64,000 nucleotides of DNA from Chloroflexi bacterium 44-23 (GTDB taxonomy: Bacteria > Chloroflexota > Anaerolineae > Anaerolineales > Anaerolineaceae), in NCBI GenBank assembly GCA_001899005.1, contig MKUW01000001.1, positions 1 through 64,000 on the forward strand, given 5' to 3'. Within the stretch, counting starts at the first letter, position 1. Each line of letters starts with the position of its first letter. The notes under the pieces were generated by a model. It saw only the letters and a program-made list of their open reading frames with translations, had not been told where the DNA came from and did not search any database. Both the position numbers and the translations under genes were made by a program. Of the stretch, positions 36,052 through 44,575 are shown in pieces.

Positions 36052-37058
36052 GGCTTAGGTAATACATCAAACTCTTTGATTTGCGGCAATAATTCACGAC
36101 CCCAAAGCTCTAGCTGTTCCGGGTCGTCCGTGAATGGATGAAAAATAAAGTGGGATACCCCTCCCTCAATTCGGCGACGACAGTTCTCAATAATCTCGTC
36201 AATCGTGCCAAATAAGTAGGTTTGCTCTAATAAATCTCGTGGGCGACTCTTGCCCAGAATATTCTCTGCAGCCTCAAACTGAATCTCGAGCGCTTTCTGT
36301 CGATTTGTTTCTTCAGTCATATACATTAACTGACCATGAACTATTTCCATGTTATCAGGATTTTTACCCATACTTAACATTAATTGCTTGATTTCTTTCC
36401 AGTCGCTCAAAATTTGCTCAGGCAGCGCCGTGGGACGGATAAACCATCCGTCAGCCTTTGCTATCCGGTTTGCTACTTTTTTATTGAGGATTGGCTTTTC
36501 AACGGAATTTGGGTTTTCAGCCTGACTTCCACCGCCAACCCATATCGGTACCTTAATAGGGGATGGCTCAATATTGACTTCATCCAGATTATAAAACTCC
36601 CCTTTAAAAGTTAGAGTCTCACCAGCAAGCAAACGAGAAACAATCTCAAGAACTTCATCAGTCCTACGGCCGCGTTCTGATTTTTTTGCACCAACAGCCT
36701 CGAATTCTTTTGGAAACCACCCAGTTCCCGCTCCTAAAACAAAACGCCCTTTCGACATTTGCTGGATGGAAGCCACTTCCTTCGCGAGCAAAACCGGGTT
36801 CCGGAGCGGTAAAAGTAACACGCCAGGCCCAAGCAAGACTTTCTTAGTTAACCCTGCGGCAAAAGCTAGACTAGACATTGGCTCAAGCCAAGTGCGAGCA
36901 TACATATTTCGGGCACGGAGAAGATGGTCAGTGACCCAAATAGAATCAAACCCCAACTCTTCAGATCTCACGATCCAGTGGCGTAGGCGTTCTGAGTGGT
37001 CAATTCCATCATCGCCATATGCAAAATTTGGTAACCAAGTGCCAACTTTCATTTTCAT
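36048..37058 (-). CDS. Luciferase-like (LLM) flavin/F420-dependent oxidoreductase
   Basis: 336 aa from the ATG at 37058 (GGGAGAA upstream); a 12-codon extension is unlikely. A bacterial luciferase TIM barrel: DSIWVTDHLL, VLLGPGVLLLPLRNPVLLAKEVASI, GAGTGWFPKEFEAVG, and VPIWVGGGSQ. These fit F420- or FMN-dependent monooxygenases or dehydrogenases. No flavin reductase is adjacent, which favours F420 or a reductase elsewhere. In an operon with an SsuABC-type importer it could oxidise the imported compound. The substrate is unknown. Confidence 0.85.
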   Translation of the reverse strand: MKMKVGTWLPNFAYGDDGIDHSERLRHWIVRSEELGFDSIWVTDHLLRARNMYARTWLEPMSSLAFAAGLTKKVLLGPGVLLLPLRNPVLLAKEVASIQQMSKGRFVLGAGTGWFPKEFEAVGAKKSERGRRTDEVLEIVSRLLAGETLTFKGEFYNLDEVNIEPSPIKVPIWVGGGSQAENPNSVEKPILNKKVANRIAKADGWFIRPTALPEQILSDWKEIKQLMLSMGKNPDNMEIVHGQLMYMTEETNRQKALEIQFEAAENILGKSRPRDLLEQTYLFGTIDEIIENCRRRIEGGVSHFIFHPFTDDPEQLELWGRELLPQIKEFDVLPKP

Positions 37059-37071
37059 AGTAGTTTTCTCC

Positions 37072-38040
37072 CTAAATCGTATTTGTTTTGTCACTTAATG
37101 GAAGACCGGCATTGTGGAGGATTTGATCCATCAATGCTTGCGTTTTAACGGCGTCCTTGCCATTTGTTAAAGGCTCGTTCCGAGTTCTTATACAATCGAT
37201 AAAGTGTGATACTTCTGGCCCAAATCCCATCGTTTGGCTGACTTGAGCCCAACCCATCGCACGAGGGCGCATTTCGATAGTGCGAGTTTCCCCCAACCTT
37301 GATATAGAGACCACATCAGGGGCAATAACCCGAACACTCGTAAGATTTCCATATACGTCCAGACGCTCATCCCATTCTCCGGCACAACGGGCAGCAATTA
37401 AAACGCCAATTGCGCCCGACGTGAAGCGAATATGGGCTGCTGTTCCCTCTTCATAATAGGGATCTGAGGCAATGGTGCTTGCCACAACATCCACCGCTTC
37501 TCCACAAAACCAACGCAGCAAGTCGACCATATGAATAGAATTTTCCAAAGTCGCTCTATATTCTGATCCTGGTCGGTTCTTCTGTGCAATGCAAAAGCGT
37601 ATATCTTTTGCTTGAAACTGGGCATGAGCTGTTTGATAAACCTCTGCATAACGGCGATTAAACCCAACCATCAAAACTCTCTCTGTCTTTTCAGCGAGGT
37701 CGGCTAATTCTTGAGACTCAGCAAGAGATGTTGTAAGTGGCTTTTCGCAAAATATATCTAACCCACTCAACAAACCCAATTTTACAAAAGGAAAGTGGAG
37801 TTGTTTAGGTGTCAAAACAAACAACGCATCCAAATGACCCTTGTCAATCATCTCATCAACAGAACTGTAATATTGATCAATTGGCCACCGATCCAACCTT
37901 TTCTTTACTTCTATAGGGGAATGCGTGGTTACGACACCTGCTATTCGCACGCCCGGTTCAGCGGACAAGGCGGGTAGCTCTGCAACTTGTGCTATGCTTC
38001 CTGCGCCGACCAAACCTACACGAACTGTTTTATCTTTCAT
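37072..38040 (-). CDS. Gfo/Idh/MocA-family oxidoreductase
   Basis: 322 aa from the ATG at 38040 (AAGGAGAGAG upstream). The N-terminal Rossmann domain has VGLVGAGSIAQVAELPAL. FCEKPLTTSLAES holds the family EKP motif, GFNRRYAEVY follows, and ENSIHMVDLLRWFCG carries the catalytic-site His in HMVDLLRW. It oxidises or reduces a sugar or cyclitol using NAD(P). Within this operon it is the best candidate to start oxidation of the sugar ring; family members also oxidise C3 of glycosides. Confidence 0.9.
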   Translation of the reverse strand: MKDKTVRVGLVGAGSIAQVAELPALSAEPGVRIAGVVTTHSPIEVKKRLDRWPIDQYYSSVDEMIDKGHLDALFVLTPKQLHFPFVKLGLLSGLDIFCEKPLTTSLAESQELADLAEKTERVLMVGFNRRYAEVYQTAHAQFQAKDIRFCIAQKNRPGSEYRATLENSIHMVDLLRWFCGEAVDVVASTIASDPYYEEGTAAHIRFTSGAIGVLIAARCAGEWDERLDVYGNLTSVRVIAPDVVSISRLGETRTIEMRPRAMGWAQVSQTMGFGPEVSHFIDCIRTRNEPLTNGKDAVKTQALMDQILHNAGLPLSDKTNTI

Positions 38041-38066
38041 GTCATCTCTCTCCTTTGGTAACAATA

Positions 38067-39020
38067 TTATATCGGTGGCAGACCATGTTCTTTTCGGATT
38101 GCGTTTACAGTAAGATCCAACCCTTTTTCTAATTTTATTTTTGCTTCGAATCCGACTTCATTGACTATTCGATCAGACGTGAAATTCCATGCGTTAGGAG
38201 ACAATTTAGCACAATACGGTTGAGTCGAGGTATTTGGAAATTTTTTTTGCAGATAACTAACTGCTTCTTGCACAGAACGATAATCTCCACTTACATTGTA
38301 AACAGGTACGCTTGCCTTATTTGCAAATACACACATTACGACCGCGTTCGCCGCATCGTCAATATATGTCCAGTCATTTGATTCATCATAATCTGGATAC
38401 GAGATCAAAGAACTATCTAAAGCAAATCCTTCAATTACTTGTTGTAGATCATTCCATCCCCGTTTTCGACCTTCACCATAAATCCAACCAAATCGCAGAC
38501 CAAGCAGATCTAGAGCTGGATCCGATTTCATCATTGCCCGTGCAGCATACTCGACGAAAGCTTTTGAAGCCCCATAAACGGTGGGAGGGTTTAATTGGCG
38601 ATCATCGCCAGTTGGCAATTCAGGTGATACTCCATAAGCTGCAACTGAACTACCATAAATAACACGCCTTACACCTCCATTTTTACATGCATCAAAGACT
38701 ATCATCGAGCCCATACAATTTACACGGGCTGCTTCAACAGGATTATTTGCGCATTCTTCGGTAAGAAGTGTGGCAAGATGAACCACAACCTCAATGTGAT
38801 TTCTCCGAATTGCATCTGAAAACTCGGTGGAATCTGTGATGTCTCCTTCGACAACTTTGATATTTTCAGAATCAAATCGACTTTCTAACAATTGGCTTCC
38901 ACTCATTTGGCTTCTTATACGCGTACGATCATACAAGAATATATCGCAGCCTTGTCTTGTTAATTCCTTAGCGACATGTAATCCCAGGAACCCTAACCCA
39001 CCTGTGATTAATACATGCAT
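38067..39020 (-). CDS. NAD-dependent epimerase/dehydratase
   Basis: 317 aa, an extended short-chain dehydrogenase. TGGLGFLGLHVAKEL (residues 6-20) binds NAD, and YGASK (Tyr149, Lys153) with the upstream Ser in YGSSVAAYG forms the catalytic triad. It resembles UDP-sugar epimerases and uronate dehydrogenases; with this operon, a sugar or uronate oxidation or epimerisation is likely. Genes on both sides lie within 30 bp on the same strand. Confidence 0.9.
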   Translation of the reverse strand: MHVLITGGLGFLGLHVAKELTRQGCDIFLYDRTRIRSQMSGSQLLESRFDSENIKVVEGDITDSTEFSDAIRRNHIEVVVHLATLLTEECANNPVEAARVNCMGSMIVFDACKNGGVRRVIYGSSVAAYGVSPELPTGDDRQLNPPTVYGASKAFVEYAARAMMKSDPALDLLGLRFGWIYGEGRKRGWNDLQQVIEGFALDSSLISYPDYDESNDWTYIDDAANAVVMCVFANKASVPVYNVSGDYRSVQEAVSYLQKKFPNTSTQPYCAKLSPNAWNFTSDRIVNEVGFEAKIKLEKGLDLTVNAIRKEHGLPPI

Positions 39021-39029
39021 CTAATTCTC

Positions 39030-39827
39030 CTAGAATGTCAACACGCCCAGATTACGCATGATATCGTATATCCGATCGGCGTGCTCGACAAAGGCACTAT
39101 CAACTCCAATTTTAACAGGTCTTGGCCGGGGTAAATCCACCTTGATCTCTTCGATGATCCGGCCAGGACCACTTGACATAACCAGGATACGATCTGATAA
39201 ACTGACCGCTTCTTCAACGCTATGCGTGATAAACAAAACAGTATTCCGTTTTTCTAACCAGAGTTTCTCGAGATCATGTCTGATTTGTGTGCGTGTAATG
39301 GCATCAAGAGCTCCAAAAGGTTCATCCATGAGTAAAACATCTGGGTCATGTATTAATGCCCGAGCAATGGATACTCTCTGACGCATACCCCCGGAAAGTT
39401 GTGAGGGGTATCTTTTGGCCGCATTCGCCAAACCTAGTTGTTTAAGCAACTCATTAGCCTTGGTTTGGGAAGCATCTTTTGGTAAACCTCGGATCTGTGT
39501 CTGCAATAGGATATTATCCTCTGCCGTGCGAAAATCGAGTAGTAAGTGATCCTGAAAGACAATCCCGGCATCTGTCAATGGCTTTGTTAAGTTTTCCCCA
39601 TTTATTTGAATTGATCCGGTTGTTCTCTGAAGTAGCCCTGCGACTAGCAACATGAGCGTACTCTTGCCGCACCCACTCGGGCCAATAAGGCTGACAAATT
39701 CGCCTGGTTGAATTGTGAAGTCTACCAGGTCCAGCGCTCTTACCTCTCCATCGCGGGTAAAGTATGTCTTCGAAACTCCATGACCTTCAATTTTTGATCC
39801 TAAAACAGTTTTGGGGGTTGATTCCAT
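39030..39827 (-). CDS. ABC transporter ATPase, nitrate/taurine/sulfonate (SsuB/TauB) type
   Basis: 265 aa. Walker A GPSGCGKST (residues 49-57), signature LSGGMRQRVSIARAL (about 144-158), Walker B VLLMDEPFGALD, and H-loop ITHSVEEAV. The C-terminal RIIEEIKVDLPRPRP is typical of the SsuB/TauB subgroup. It forms an importer with the substrate-binding lipoprotein and permease directly upstream in the operon. This family usually imports sulfonates, nitrate/cyanate, bicarbonate or pyrimidines, not sugars. Confidence 0.95.
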   Translation of the reverse strand: MESTPKTVLGSKIEGHGVSKTYFTRDGEVRALDLVDFTIQPGEFVSLIGPSGCGKSTLMLLVAGLLQRTTGSIQINGENLTKPLTDAGIVFQDHLLLDFRTAEDNILLQTQIRGLPKDASQTKANELLKQLGLANAAKRYPSQLSGGMRQRVSIARALIHDPDVLLMDEPFGALDAITRTQIRHDLEKLWLEKRNTVLFITHSVEEAVSLSDRILVMSSGPGRIIEEIKVDLPRPRPVKIGVDSAFVEHADRIYDIMRNLGVLTF

Positions 39828-39857
39828 GATCTCGTTTCTTTATTTAATTAACTCAAA

Positions 39858-40979
39858 TTACGGACAGGTTGGGGCATTTGCAGGTATGAATTCTGTAGTA
39901 TAGTAGTCTTCCACCGGCAAATCGTTTGGAAATCCTAAGTATTTAACTAATAGATCGTATGTAGTCTCCCAGTTCTTAGTTGGAACCTTGCCTAATGCTT
40001 CTGCTCCTGGAGCACAAACGAGCATAAGATCTACGTTGAGTTGTTTAAGGATCTGTTCCTTGTTTCCAGAAATAAATTGATCGACAACAGCCTGTGCTGC
40101 AGCATCTGGATTTTTCCGAGCTGCGTCCCAACCCTTCAGGCTAGCTTCTACAAAGCGAGCTACTATGTCAGGTTGATCTTTAATCATTTGATCATTCACA
40201 ATGAGGGAAAGACCAATTGTGGGTACACCAATATCGCGGTAGAAAAGATCGTTGACTTCAAATCCACGGTCACGAATTTGGACGCTTTGGAAGTCAGCAC
40301 CGGCTAGGATGGCATCTACTCGACCTTCCAATAATGAGCCAACTAGTGCAGCAGGATCAATGTTTGTAATATTTACCTGATTCTTGTCTACCCCATTCGC
40401 TTCAAACACTGCGTCAAACAGGGTGGTCTGCGCAGTACCTGGTTGCACAGCCACAGTTTTCCCAACCAGATCCTTAACAGATTCAATACCCTTGTCCGCC
40501 AACGAAATGACCGCAAAACCATTTGTCTGCAAAATCGGTGCTATGATTTTCACTGCACCACCTTTTGAACGGACGGTCATTGCCGATGGTCCATCAGCGA
40601 AGCCAAACTGAGCACCACCAGTAGCAACTAGTTGAGCAGTTGTAGCAGAACCCTGCCCTTCTTCGATCGTAACGTTAAGACCAACATCATCATAGTAACC
40701 CAGGGCTTTGGCATACATAAAGCCCGCTTGAGGTCCTCCGGCAAGGAAGTTAAGTGTCAATTTTACATCTACAACTTCCATAGGTTCTTCAGTCGGTGCT
40801 ATTGTTGGGGCAACCGTGGGTTTGGGTGCTTCCGTAGAAGCTTGCGCTTGGGTGGGTTCCTGTACATTCTGAGTTGTTTGCGCTAACTCAGTAGGGGTTT
40901 GTGCTTGTCCGGAACATCCGACAAATAATATTACCACCAAAAACCCGTAAATTATTATTCTTGTAGTCCGCCTAATCAT
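39858..40979 (-). CDS. ABC transporter substrate-binding lipoprotein (NMT1/SsuA type)
   Basis: 373 aa. The lipobox LFVGC places lipidated Cys22, with a Thr/Pro/Glu linker to about residue 70. The periplasmic-type binding domain has LTLNFLAGGPQAGFMYAKALGYYDDVGLNV, ATGGAQFGFADGPSAMTVRSKGG and VAVQPGTAQTTLFDAVFEANG, characteristic of the NMT1/THI5-like/SsuA family. The ligand is unknown; similar proteins bind sulfonates, pyrimidine precursors or aromatic compounds. It is preceded by a 90-bp gap with a hairpin. Confidence 0.93.
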   Translation of the reverse strand: MIRRTTRIIIYGFLVVILFVGCSGQAQTPTELAQTTQNVQEPTQAQASTEAPKPTVAPTIAPTEEPMEVVDVKLTLNFLAGGPQAGFMYAKALGYYDDVGLNVTIEEGQGSATTAQLVATGGAQFGFADGPSAMTVRSKGGAVKIIAPILQTNGFAVISLADKGIESVKDLVGKTVAVQPGTAQTTLFDAVFEANGVDKNQVNITNIDPAALVGSLLEGRVDAILAGADFQSVQIRDRGFEVNDLFYRDIGVPTIGLSLIVNDQMIKDQPDIVARFVEASLKGWDAARKNPDAAAQAVVDQFISGNKEQILKQLNVDLMLVCAPGAEALGKVPTKNWETTYDLLVKYLGFPNDLPVEDYYTTEFIPANAPTCP

Positions 40980-41021
40980 CTTTTTTTCTCCTTCAAGTTA
41001 TTCAGTAGGATTTCATATTGT

Positions 41022-41043
41022 GTCGATTATTATGTTGATCGAC
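41022..41043 (-). promoter_or_regulatory. Hairpin between permease and binding-protein genes
   Basis: GTCGAT-N10-ATCGAC (6-bp perfect arms) flanked by two ATTCAGTA direct repeats (about 40999 and 41055). Such intercistronic hairpins often stabilise the binding-protein mRNA; this is inferred. Confidence 0.45.
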
Positions 41044-41069
41044 ATCCAGTCTATTCAGTAAGTTTTCCG

Positions 41070-41885
41070 TTATTCCTCCTTTCTGTATCGCCGCCAAGGC
41101 ATCACAGCTTTTTCTAGAAATGTTACAGCATAGCTGAACACTAAACCCATAAGACTCAGCACCACTAATACTGCAAACATCAAACTGGTGTCCAGGTAGC
41201 TGGACCCTCTCAATAACAAATACCCGAGACCTGCGTTTGCACCCACGAATTCACCCACTATGGCTCCAGTGACTGCCATCACGATCGATACAGCCAGGCC
41301 AGCAAAGATAAACGGCAATGCTGTTGGCATGCGGACAAATGCAAAAGTTTGTAGTCGATTGGCACCCATTGACCGAGTAATGTAAAGGATCCGTGGATCA
41401 ATAGCTTTGAATCCTGATATAGAATTAACCAATATGGGGAAAAAACATAGTAAAAAGGTTAGGAAAACCTTCGGGAACATTCCGAACCCGAACCAGACAA
41501 TGAGCAGTGGTGCAATGGCGATTTTGGGTATTAGCTGAAAAAACACGACAATCGGATAAAAGGCTTTCTCTATAGGAGGTATGAGCGCAATAACCAGGGC
41601 AAGTGGTATGCTGGTGATAGCTGCAATTCCAAACCCAAGGAGAACTTCACGGGCGGTAACCAAAAAATGAATCTGAAGTAGGTTCCAATCTTTGAAGACC
41701 CTAGCAAAAAAGACACTCGGTAAAGGAAGAATATATTCTGGTACATTAAGTAACCGTACTAGAATCTCCCAACCACCCAGCAACACAATGAAAGATAAGG
41801 CTGGCAAACCAGCGTTTGCCAATATATTACGGAAATTTTTCCAACGAGACTGAGCTCTCTTAATATTTGCTATTGACTGTGCCAT
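41070..41885 (-). CDS. ABC transporter permease (SsuC/TauC type)
   Basis: 271 aa with about six membrane helices. The cytoplasmic EAA-like loop is ITRSMGANRLQTFAFVRMPTALPFIFAGL, diagnostic of the nitrate/taurine/sulfonate permease family, and VTGAIVGEFVGANAGLGYLL completes the signature. AGGAGG precedes its ATG. Partner of the downstream binding protein and ATPase. Confidence 0.95.
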   Translation of the reverse strand: MAQSIANIKRAQSRWKNFRNILANAGLPALSFIVLLGGWEILVRLLNVPEYILPLPSVFFARVFKDWNLLQIHFLVTAREVLLGFGIAAITSIPLALVIALIPPIEKAFYPIVVFFQLIPKIAIAPLLIVWFGFGMFPKVFLTFLLCFFPILVNSISGFKAIDPRILYITRSMGANRLQTFAFVRMPTALPFIFAGLAVSIVMAVTGAIVGEFVGANAGLGYLLLRGSSYLDTSLMFAVLVVLSLMGLVFSYAVTFLEKAVMPWRRYRKEE

Positions 41886-41897
41886 ATCTCTAACCTC

Positions 41898-42788
41898 CTA
41901 GTCCAACAACCCATGTTCTCTCAAAATTTTGCGAATAGAGTCAACTTGTTGGCGTGTGCAAGAAGGTACCGGAGAAGCTGGTCGTCCACTTCCATAACCC
42001 AATAATTGTAGGGCCGCCTTTAATCCGCTCAACCAGTAACCTTGACTAAATATCTGAGCCAGGTGTGTTGCTTCATTTTGTGCTATAAGTGCTTCCGTTC
42101 GGTCATTTTCCTCAACTGCCTTCATAATCCTCTGTACTATCTGAGGAGCAAATGTATTTAGAGCTGAGACAATACCATCCGCGCCCAACCAGAGAGATGC
42201 AGCAGCAAGCTGTTCTCTTCCCTGCATAACTATAAACTTCTTACTACGGTAAGTCAGGAAATCTTGAAACTGAATCATGTCACCCATGCTATCTTTTAGT
42301 CCTACAATATTCGGATGTTCAGACAATTTCTCTACTGACTCAGGTGTCAGATTAATATGGGTATTTTGGGGAATATTATAGAGAATAACAGGGATCGGGG
42401 ATGCCTCTGCAACGCGGATAAAGTGCTCCTGGAGTGATAGTTGGTCATCGAAGCTATAATAATACGAACTTGTGACGACCACATAATCAACCTTATTACG
42501 TTTTGCCCGGTCTAGATTTCTAATAACCCGCTGAGTCCCCGTATCGCCAATACCCAGATAGGTAGGGAGACGGTTCGCAGCATGTTCAAGAGCTATATCA
42601 ACAAACTGATCGGCAACGTACTCTGTTAAATGGGCGAACTCTCCGGTGGAACCCAGTATGAAAAGGCCGTCCAAGTTCGGCAAAATTTGGTCTATTAACC
42701 GCTTCAAGCTGTTTACATCAAGATTTTCATCAGAATCAAGGGGAATGGCTAAAGGGCTGATGATACCCCCGGGATGGGTTCGTTTCAT
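41898..42788 (-). CDS. DapA-family aldolase/lyase
   Basis: 296 aa of the dihydrodipicolinate synthase/N-acetylneuraminate lyase family. Schiff-base Lys165 lies in VGLKDSMGD, the catalytic Tyr137 in ILYNIPQNTHI, and the GSTGEF loop at 46-51 binds the keto-acid carboxylate. In sugar-acid operons such proteins cleave or dehydrate 2-keto-3-deoxy acids. Its start overlaps the preceding isomerase by ATGA, indicating tight coupling. Confidence 0.92.
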   Translation of the reverse strand: MKRTHPGGIISPLAIPLDSDENLDVNSLKRLIDQILPNLDGLFILGSTGEFAHLTEYVADQFVDIALEHAANRLPTYLGIGDTGTQRVIRNLDRAKRNKVDYVVVTSSYYYSFDDQLSLQEHFIRVAEASPIPVILYNIPQNTHINLTPESVEKLSEHPNIVGLKDSMGDMIQFQDFLTYRSKKFIVMQGREQLAAASLWLGADGIVSALNTFAPQIVQRIMKAVEENDRTEALIAQNEATHLAQIFSQGYWLSGLKAALQLLGYGSGRPASPVPSCTRQQVDSIRKILREHGLLD

Positions 42789-43666
42789 AATTGTGCTTCC
42801 TGAATAAGGTTTCTTAATTTTGCAAGAGATTGCCGTGCCATTGCAACCTTGGGTTGAGCATGGGTCTCTACCGAGATATATCCAGAGTACTCATCGTTAA
42901 CCAACGCCTTGATTTGGCCAGGCCAGTCAATTATCCCATCGAACACAAACTCTTTTTCACCACTGAACGGATTTTTACGAGCATCTTTGAAATGCACATG
43001 TCTCACCATTTGGCGAACAGCTGCATAACCCTCTGGAAATGGGTATTCTTCCCCAGCGCGATAGGCGTTCGCTGGATCCCAGTTGATGCCAAGTGCTGGG
43101 CTTCCAATTTTTTCAACAATCCGGGCTGCGTTTTTTCCAGTGTCTCCCCAACAAATGTGTTCGACCTCCATGACCAGAGTAATATTTTCAGCCTCTGCCT
43201 GATGTGCTGCTTCAGTCAGCGCGTCATATACCCCTTGGGGAACTGGAGCATCGCTGGATACTCCTTCACCGCGGTCAAAACTGAAGCAAACAACTGTGCT
43301 GACACCCAATTGTTTGGCGGCCATAAATGTCATTGGCAATAAATTTTCTAAATGGTCACGTACCAGTGCTTCTGCGCTTTTGAATTTTCTATAGACTAAA
43401 TTATCTTCCCAGCGCAATATTCGTGTGCCGGAAGGTTGTAAACCGGGGTAAGGAATCTTAAATAACCCTGATGAAATGGCAGAGACTTTCATATCTGCTT
43501 TTTGAAGAAGTTCTGGCACTCGTGTTTTCCAGAATTCTGAAACCCGTGGAAAGCGTTCATCGCTAATCCCTCGCAACTCGACCGCAGTCAACCCCCATTC
43601 CTTTGCCAGTTCTACAGAGGTTTCCAAGTCAGCGCTAATCTCATCGGTAACAATACTAAGTAGCAT
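42785..43666 (-). CDS. Sugar phosphate isomerase/epimerase-like TIM barrel (second)
   Basis: 293 aa of the xylose-isomerase-like TIM barrel family (AP endonuclease 2 fold). Candidate metal ligands appear in LVMEVEHICWGDT (Glu), ALGINWDPANAYRAGE (Asp), RHVHFKDARK (His) and YISVETHAQP (Glu). It shares its first base with the previous stop (TAATG) and overlaps the aldolase. Functions in the family include sugar epimerisation, inosose dehydration and C-glycoside cleavage; none is proven here. Confidence 0.9.
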   Translation of the reverse strand: MLLSIVTDEISADLETSVELAKEWGLTAVELRGISDERFPRVSEFWKTRVPELLQKADMKVSAISSGLFKIPYPGLQPSGTRILRWEDNLVYRKFKSAEALVRDHLENLLPMTFMAAKQLGVSTVVCFSFDRGEGVSSDAPVPQGVYDALTEAAHQAEAENITLVMEVEHICWGDTGKNAARIVEKIGSPALGINWDPANAYRAGEEYPFPEGYAAVRQMVRHVHFKDARKNPFSGEKEFVFDGIIDWPGQIKALVNDEYSGYISVETHAQPKVAMARQSLAKLRNLIQEAQL

Positions 43667-44571
43667 TACTTCTCCTTTTGAAGGCCTACCAGGATGGTTT
43701 CTAAATAATCATTACTCTGCTTGAAACCATCTTCAGGTTTGGGTAAATCGTTTGGGTGCCAGCGATACTCGTACTCTACGGATAAATATCCAGAGTATTC
43801 ACATCTATTCTTCAAGTCGGCAAGGATATTTGGCCAATCAAGGACGCCCGTACCAACCACGCGTGACTGCACTGCTCGATTCTCATCATCGTCTACTCTT
43901 GCTACGCTGCCAGCTTTGAATACCTTTTCTTTCTTTGTGAAGATTAAATCTTTAACGTGAACGTGTTTAATCCATTCCTTCTGCAACTCAATAGCTTCGG
44001 GAAAGTCTTCGTTGTATGTAAATACAAGGTTGGCCTGATCGTAAAGTATTCCTACCCCAGGAGAATCAACTTCCTTCATTAAACTGGCGGTTTCAAGGGC
44101 AGACACCGTCATAGTGTTGAAATGGTTCTCAACACAAAGGGTTACTCCTGTTCTTGCTCCAATTTCTCCTAGAAATTGGAGAGATTCGACTAATCTTACC
44201 CATTTCTGTTCTCGTATATTTTCTTCTCCGGGCATGTAACTACCTGCGTACACCCGGATACATTGACTTCCAAGCTGCTCAGCAGTAAGAATACACCGTT
44301 TAAACCTTTCAATATCACGATCTCTTTCTTGATCATCCAGACTATTGATATTCGTCATGTACGGTGTGAGGCAACATATCTCCAAGCCTAGCGTAGTGGC
44401 CAACGTGCGAACCTCTTTAACAGATTGATCGCTGGCACTTTCAGATATTCCAGAAGGATAATCATTTTGCCAAATAATCTCAGCACCATCCAATCCCGCG
44501 GCGCGGAAAAGACGCAGTGCATTGCTCAAAAACATATTGGGTGTTCCCAAAGTGTGTCCGCTAACCTTCAT
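43666..44571 (-). CDS. Sugar phosphate isomerase/epimerase-like TIM barrel (first)
   Basis: 301 aa, same fold as its neighbour but only distantly similar. Metal-site candidates lie in TLCVENHFNTM (Glu), GILYDQANLVF (Asp), KHVHVKDL (His) and YLSVEYEYRWHP (Glu). It starts 4 bp after the lacI-type stop. Two such barrels side by side is characteristic of cyclitol or C-glycoside degradation clusters, but also of general sugar-epimerisation loci. Confidence 0.9.
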   Translation of the reverse strand: MKVSGHTLGTPNMFLSNALRLFRAAGLDGAEIIWQNDYPSGISESASDQSVKEVRTLATTLGLEICCLTPYMTNINSLDDQERDRDIERFKRCILTAEQLGSQCIRVYAGSYMPGEENIREQKWVRLVESLQFLGEIGARTGVTLCVENHFNTMTVSALETASLMKEVDSPGVGILYDQANLVFTYNEDFPEAIELQKEWIKHVHVKDLIFTKKEKVFKAGSVARVDDDENRAVQSRVVGTGVLDWPNILADLKNRCEYSGYLSVEYEYRWHPNDLPKPEDGFKQSNDYLETILVGLQKEK

Positions 44572-44575
44572 TTTC

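Noticed and set aside
36048..37058. Luciferase-like gene read as an established alkanesulfonate monooxygenase (ssuD)
   Set aside because: The fold is right but there is no flavin reductase and no diagnostic residues I can verify, so the symbol was withheld.
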